Shown here: piece after piece, positions 59,467 through 64,000 of the stretch
Layout: every line of letters begins with the position of its first letter
Numbering within the stretch: position 1 is the first letter of the stretch
Assembly: GCA_001414485.1 (NCBI GenBank)
Contig: LLEY01000008.1
Location: 248,001-312,000 of the forward strand
Reading direction: 5' to 3'
Length of the DNA: 64,000 bases
Origin: Calycina herbarum
Lineage: Eukaryota > Ascomycota > Leotiomycetes > Helotiales > Pezizellaceae
The notes under the pieces: model-generated
What the model saw: only the letters and a program-made list of their open reading frames with translations
Told to the model about the DNA's origin: nothing
The model's database searches: none
Translations under genes and position numbers: made by a program

Positions 59467-60186
59467 TTGTTTGCTCGGCTCCGAGCGTTTACTTCTCGAA
59501 ACCTTACATACGATCCTCCCGTACATAATTTATGTGGAGTTCCTATGTTGACAGGAAATGACCACTCTTACTCAAAAAAACAAGCGGCCTCGCTTGAGGG
59601 CTTTACCAACGGTCTTTGTTGGTACTTGGATCATCCTGCAGCTCGCCGTTCAGGATTTCCAAGCTGGTCATGGGCTGGCTGGAATGGAATAGTGGCAGCG
59701 TACCGGAAATACCAAATTAACCGCTCCATGGGGTTCGCTATATATATTTCCATCGTTTTGGGGCCAGGATCGCTCGTGCCTTGGGACGTTTTTGAACAGT
59801 TTCGGGCTTGGGAGAGGAAACCCCTACTACAGTACCACGTGCTAGAGGTAACGGGAGCTGTGATCGAATTGAGTTTCTGGCAAGAAAGGGACCATTGGGG
59901 CAAAGACGAATGGGTGGCTTTGTTATATCATGGCGATGAAAGTAGCGAGGCCCATGTTTACCTCGATCGGCGACCGTACGATGATGTCGAATTCAGTAAA
60001 CGCCTACTTATCGAACGCTGGTTTGGTCTTCTCATTGGAAATTCCCGTGACGGCCATGGCGGGTCAACTCACCTGCTGGTCTTAGACCAGAAGAAGTCTC
60101 CATGCAAGCGCGTAGCATATGCCCAGACTTTCTCCTCTACATTAGTTGATGAAGGGTTCAAACGGCGTACCTTTAGGCTGGGTTAA
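59467..60186 (+). pseudogene. C-terminal remnant of a HET-domain protein
   Basis: A frame of about 240 codons opening without ATG. It carries RAFTSRNLTYD and, soon after, GLCWYLDHPAARRSGFPSWSWAGWNG, a hallmark of the region C-terminal to the HET domain in fungal heterokaryon-incompatibility-type proteins. The rest (FEQFRAWERKPLLQYHVLEV, VAYAQTFSSTLVDEGF) fits the variable tail. The HET domain itself is missing, and the same frame is stopped just upstream, so this is a 5'-truncated gene. A short functional protein from an internal ATG cannot be excluded. Confidence 0.65.
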
Positions 60187-60441
60187 AACTCGACAAGCAG
60201 TGAACAGGTATGGAGAGCCAAAGTTTTGAGATGTAAGCCTCTTTATATATCGAAGTGACACTTAAGTTTGTATGTAGTAAGGTTAGTAAAAAGTTCTTTA
60301 TTACCAGTATTAGTAGCTTATTGCTAATAAGTTCCTGAAAAAAGAAGAACATGATCAAATAAATAAATAGCAGGTACGAAAGAAAAGCCGTAGTATCGCT
60401 CGATCAACGTGTTCCTCTTATAAATCAGGAATTAAATTTCT

Positions 60442-61008
60442 CTAGATTGGAGAATACCCAGCCTCAACATTACTTTTCGTCTCCTCCCATCCACGAGACC
60501 CTATGCCATATAATTCCAAAGTCGAATGCTCCACGCTACACGGCAAAACGTCCAACTCATCACCCTTCAAATCCTCATCCCCTATCCTCCAAAGATTCAC
60601 AATTCCGCTTTTCAAAAAGTCCTCGTCTATAACGACGAAATGGTGCCAGTCGACAGTCGCCTCATTTGGGAGTTTTTTGATGAATTCTGCGGCCTCAGGG
60701 ATTGTTTTTCCGAGAAATGGCGATTTCCATTCTTTTGGGACAGGTGGTTTGGTACCGTCCATGTATTGGTCTCCTTGTTTGCGTGGAGTATTGGTGTAGG
60801 AGTCAGCGAGCCAGAGGTGCCAGCTATTTAGGTTGGCGCCGTCGTATGACTTTTGGAGAACTTGGTTGATTTGCTGATTGAGATTAGTCAAAATATATTT
60901 TGGTGATAGTGGGGTATAACTAACATCGGTAGATACGTCCACCAGAACGAAAAGAGCAAAATGAACATCAATCCAATTTGGAGGGTCTCTGGGGCTGTCG
61001 TGTGACAT
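60442..61008 (-). CDS. Hypothetical protein, 171 aa
   Basis: The ATG at 61008 gives MSHDSPRDPPNWIDVHFALFVLVDVSTD. An intron at 60874-60924 (GTTAGT...CAG with GACTAAT branch-like site) is removed and the frame continues QQINQVLQKSYDGANLNSW to the stop at 60442. The intron is 51 bp, a multiple of three without stops, so an unspliced form would add 17 residues. No signal peptide or membrane span. The C-terminal half (VDWHHFVVIDEDFLKSGIVN, STLELYGIGSRGWEETK) resembles uncharacterised fungal proteins (possibly DUF6924-like; weak recollection). It is one of few intact frames in the right-hand region. Confidence 0.65.
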   Translation of the reverse strand: MSHDSPRDPPNWIDVHFALFVLVDVSTDVSYTPLSPKYILTNLNQQINQVLQKSYDGANLNSWHLWLADSYTNTPRKQGDQYMDGTKPPVPKEWKSPFLGKTIPEAAEFIKKLPNEATVDWHHFVVIDEDFLKSGIVNLWRIGDEDLKGDELDVLPCSVEHSTLELYGIGSRGWEETKSNVEAGYSPI

Positions 61009-61462
61009 TTTTTGTCAGGTGAGTTAAGGTAATGATCGTAATAAGCTTGATGAACGGGACTATGTTGTCTTTCGATAAGTGTTTTGTTCTCTCTTCAAAG
61101 TTCAAGCGCTCCTAATGTGTTTCGCTAAATGGCTTATACTGTGACGTCATAGTATTTTTCCGAGTTTAGGTAAGTAGTTGAGGTAGGTAGTTAAAACTTT
61201 GACATGAGTGTTTCAGCCACTAAACACCGCAACCCAACTGAATAAGCTTCACTTTCTCACAAACCAATGACACGAAGATTTCTTCTCTAGAAAACAGGTT
61301 TTCAGATGCTTACCCGGCGAAGTACCTAGTTTGAAGCATTTTGTTAAATTACTATGTCGTCTGAATATGGAATTCTTGCACTTTTGCATGATTTTAGGGA
61401 TGCTCAATTGCGATCGGCGGCTAGAGTTACGTGATGGTGTAACCAATGAATATTTCAGGCGA
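61009..61462. other. Intergenic, nothing recognised
   Basis: Short frames only, between the hypothetical gene's start and the hAT-type element. Confidence 0.5.
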
Positions 61463-61470
61463 GTAGAATC

Positions 61471-61950
61471 CAGCGTAATCACAAAATACTCTGCTACTCA
61501 CAACTACTCGAGTAGTACTCAAGAGTAGTAGAGTAGAGTATGAGTAGCGGGTCGGTTGAGTAGAGTAGAGTAGTGACTTAAGACTACTCGAGTAGTCTTG
61601 AGTAGTCTTAGTAATATTTATATATTTGCATTTATAAGGCTTATAAGGCTTATAAAGCTTATTATTAGTAATATTAGTAGTTACATATAATAAAAGTTTC
61701 TTTTTATGATTATATAATTAATAGCTAAACTATTAAGACTATTATTAAAGAAGTTACGTAGTAGACAGAGTAGAAAGATGATCTCGCTTAAGCTCCCGGG
61801 CAGCTCCGGAACGCCACTCCGACGCCACACCGGTCCACCGGCCCGGACCGGCCCGCACTACTCCACTACTCTTGAGTAGTACTCTAGAGTTTATGAGTAG
61901 AGTAGAGTAGGGGTCACTACTCTACTCTACTCTACTCATTTAATACGCTG
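61471..61950. mobile_element. 480-bp hAT-type MITE
   Basis: Flanked by an exact 8-bp direct repeat, GTAGAATC (61463-61470 and 61951-61958), the target duplication length of hAT transposons. The ends are CAGCGTAATC and, inverted, CAGCGTATTA. Subterminal zones are packed with GAGTA/TACTC units in both orientations, including a shared inverted TACTCAAGAGTAGT core. The centre combines an AT-rich stretch with a GC-rich patch (61795-61860). No transposase frame. Confidence 0.85.
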
Positions 61951-61958
61951 GTAGAATC

Positions 61959-62788
61959 AGTTTTCCTGGGGAAAGCTAAGCGCTTTGAATTCTATTTTCA
62001 ATCGTAGATCTCACTTTACGTCGAGTTCGGCTGTAAGTCAGTCCCACTGCTCAACGAAAAGTTCTAAAATATCTTACTTATCATTGTGGTTTTTTGAAGT
62101 TTTCGGTAATGCGAAGATATAATTCATTTCAAGACTTATCGCACCCCAGGATTGTAAATAGGAAAGCACCTATCGGTATCAATACTAGTCAAAGACTGCC
62201 ATTCTTATCGGTAACAAGCCACGAAGTCCAGTCTCCCCTTCAATTCGTGCGCAATGAATTCCTTCCGAAGTCAAATTCTGTATTCATGAAGATTTGAGGT
62301 CAACATTTAACGTTATATAATGATTGTTTAACCCTTCCGTGAGTTGTTCACGTAATTTTAGCAAAGTGTACCTTGTCTCGTTGAGATATTACATCATGAA
62401 AGGGTACCTCAAATGCCCCGAAGCTATGTAAGTTTCTAACGTGGGTTCAGGCTATGAGTCTACAGTATACTTCAAGGCAAGATACTCTTTACGGTGGAGA
62501 TGTGACACTACGGGTGATATCTGTGCCGCAAGGCAGATTAAGCTGCTCTTCATAATCTTACGTACTTCGGCCAACATTTTGTCCCATTTCGTTCGAACGT
62601 CAAGCTTCATGGATGCCCGTCTGGGAAAACACCCAACATTGCATGTGTTGGATTGTAGACACTATATTATAAATAAGTGATGGTAGCAAGTTTCTGTTTT
62701 TCACCACCTCACCTACCCACGTTCACTTCTCTCATTCCCACTTTCCTCCTCTCCTTCTTTGTTCCAGGGTTTCTAAACAGGTTTCAAG
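61959..62788. other. Intergenic, promoter side of nuclease pseudogene
   Basis: No supported gene. A pyrimidine-rich tract near 62700-62765 immediately precedes the nuclease start, typical of fungal promoters. Confidence 0.5.
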
Positions 62789-64000
62789 ATGAAGTTCTTC
62801 CTCTTTACATTTTCTGTTTACTTTATGCTCAATCTTGGTCTTGCTGCACCGCTTGATGGCCGGGATGACCCTCCAAACCCAGATGATGATGGGGTAAGTT
62901 AGAACACCCACCCAGACAACGAAATTGAAACCAATAAAACGTTGTTCTGATAGGTAGATGACTTAGTAACTAATCTCCCTCTATTAATAAGACCCCTAAC
63001 CGATTGCGGTACTTTCAAGTTCAAGTATAAAGATGCCGCTGATGAGTATCATTCTTCGGCGTAAAAGACATCTTTCAGGGTTGTGATACTCTCAAAACCT
63101 CTACGCTATTCTGTTGACTACTCCAACTTCTGCTCCCGAATATATTCCAAGAATTATACTGATGTGGGGCAGGAGCTTGCAATAACGCATGCTATTTCAT
63201 CAACTGCGTAAATAAAGACAACAATAAGTTCACATTTGGACCCAGTTCAGTCGACAACAGAATCCATTCTGGTTGTACACCAAGCATATCTTCATCACTG
63301 TGTAGAATTCCGCCCATCAATCAAAGAATGTGGGATAGACAGCCAGATGCCCTTGCTCCTAAGCCCCTCTAATGTGATGAGTTCCCTATGAGCATTTTTA
63401 AACAGGATGCTTTTAAAGAAGGAACCACTGTAAGAAACTCTTTGAGATGTATTAATGGATCACAAAATAGGAGTACGTTTAATTTTGTGAAAACTTATTG
63501 GGACTGCTGACGACCTTTTCAAGGTGGTGGTAGTCAATTCAGGAACTTCAAGAAAGGATTCGGAGACTAGGCAGAAGGTGGGGAACTAGCAAAAGATAGG
63601 AAATGTTCTGGGGAAATGGTTGATGGGGATACATTTTCCGTGGAATGGATTATCGACGGTAAGGATGGTGTTGCAGACCAGGATAAGTAAATGATCAATT
63701 GAGATACATCCCTTTCCTCTGTTGATATGTTCGTCAGATTCGTTTCCTATTGTAAGCCAAAGCCAGATTGCAGAAATGATGGCTACCAGTTACACATGAG
63801 CAAACTCCAAATGTCCAACAAAAGTGGTAAAATGAGTAACCCCTACAACCCACTCACCGACAATCATTACGCCATTACCTCCAAATCCGACATCCGCCTA
63901 TACCGAGTAATCATCAACCGTAGTGGACCCAAAAAGTTCAAAATCGACGTCTTCGTCGTCAACGGCCCCAACGTGGTTTCCAAAGGGTCGAAAACCGATG
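62789..64000 (+). pseudogene. Secreted NucA/NucB-type DNase-like gene, inactivated and cut by window end
   Basis: Exon 1 (62789-62893) encodes a signal peptide (MKFFLFTFSVYFMLNLGLAA) and an acidic stretch. After an intron (62894-62953) the frame runs to a stop near 63062. From about 63172 one frame resembles fungal proteins with a NucA/NucB nuclease domain: GACNNACYFINCV, GPSSVDNRIHSGC, PPINQRMWD. This frame carries TAA 63370, TGA 63508, TAG 63568, TAA 63688 and TGA 63700, with protein-like sequence between them, then stays open from 63703 to the edge (CKPKPDCRNDGYQLHM, IRLYRVIINRSGPKKF). Five stops in one continuous frame indicate a dead gene; several fit C-to-T or G-to-A change. The family call rests on motif memory. 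Confidence 0.6.

Noticed and set aside
58956..59528. 190-codon plus-strand frame across gene remnants
   Set aside because: It starts at GTG, covers two unrelated remnants on opposite strands, and has no recognisable domain.

Overview
The window looks like a nuclear contig of a filamentous ascomycete (Pezizomycotina). Short GT-AG introns of about 50-100 bp, fungal-type genes (a fused Zn2Cys6 protein, a HET-protein remnant, small secreted proteins) and a large AT-rich block whose transposon reading frames are broken mainly by TGG-to-TAG and CAA/CAG-to-TAA/TAG changes all point this way. The last feature is the signature of repeat-induced point mutation (RIP). A leotiomycete is plausible from the flavour of the proteins, but that is inference.

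Layout. 1-6.2 kb: a p24 (GOLD) cargo receptor and SWC4/DMAP1 start back to back from a 276-bp gap, followed by a dead zinc alcohol dehydrogenase with three stops and a frameshift. 6.2-19.1 kb: about 13 kb without a supportable gene, holding one short inverted-repeat element. 19.2-21.4 kb: a 709-aa protein joining a Zn2Cys6 DNA-binding domain to a maltose-acetyltransferase-type left-handed beta-helix whose catalytic His position is Leu. 23.9-38.4 kb: the gene-rich core, with Rab GDI, mitochondrial ribosomal protein L29/MRPL4, a GPI-type secreted protein, an unknown coiled-coil protein, phosphopantothenoylcysteine decarboxylase divergent from mitochondrial monothiol glutaredoxin, an unknown 306-aa protein and a secreted double-psi beta-barrel protein. 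41.4-42.7 kb: a small secreted cysteine protein with a probable frameshift, and a 749-bp TIR element with TA target duplication in its promoter.

43.3-56.7 kb is one RIP-degraded AT-rich island. It contains two nested Ty3/gypsy chromodomain retrotransposons, each with paired LTRs and a perfect 5-bp target-site duplication. 56.7-64 kb is a graveyard: a decayed conserved fungal gene of unknown function, two further fragments, a HET-protein C-terminus, one apparently intact small gene, a 480-bp hAT-type MITE with an 8-bp duplication, and a NucA/NucB-like secreted nuclease pseudogene running off the end.

The housekeeping genes cover secretion (p24, Rab GDI), chromatin (SWC4), mitochondrial translation and iron-sulfur assembly (MRPL4, Grx5) and CoA synthesis (PPCDC). 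They form no pathway cluster. The contrast between the stable core and the decayed, transposon-rich right side fits a two-speed genome.
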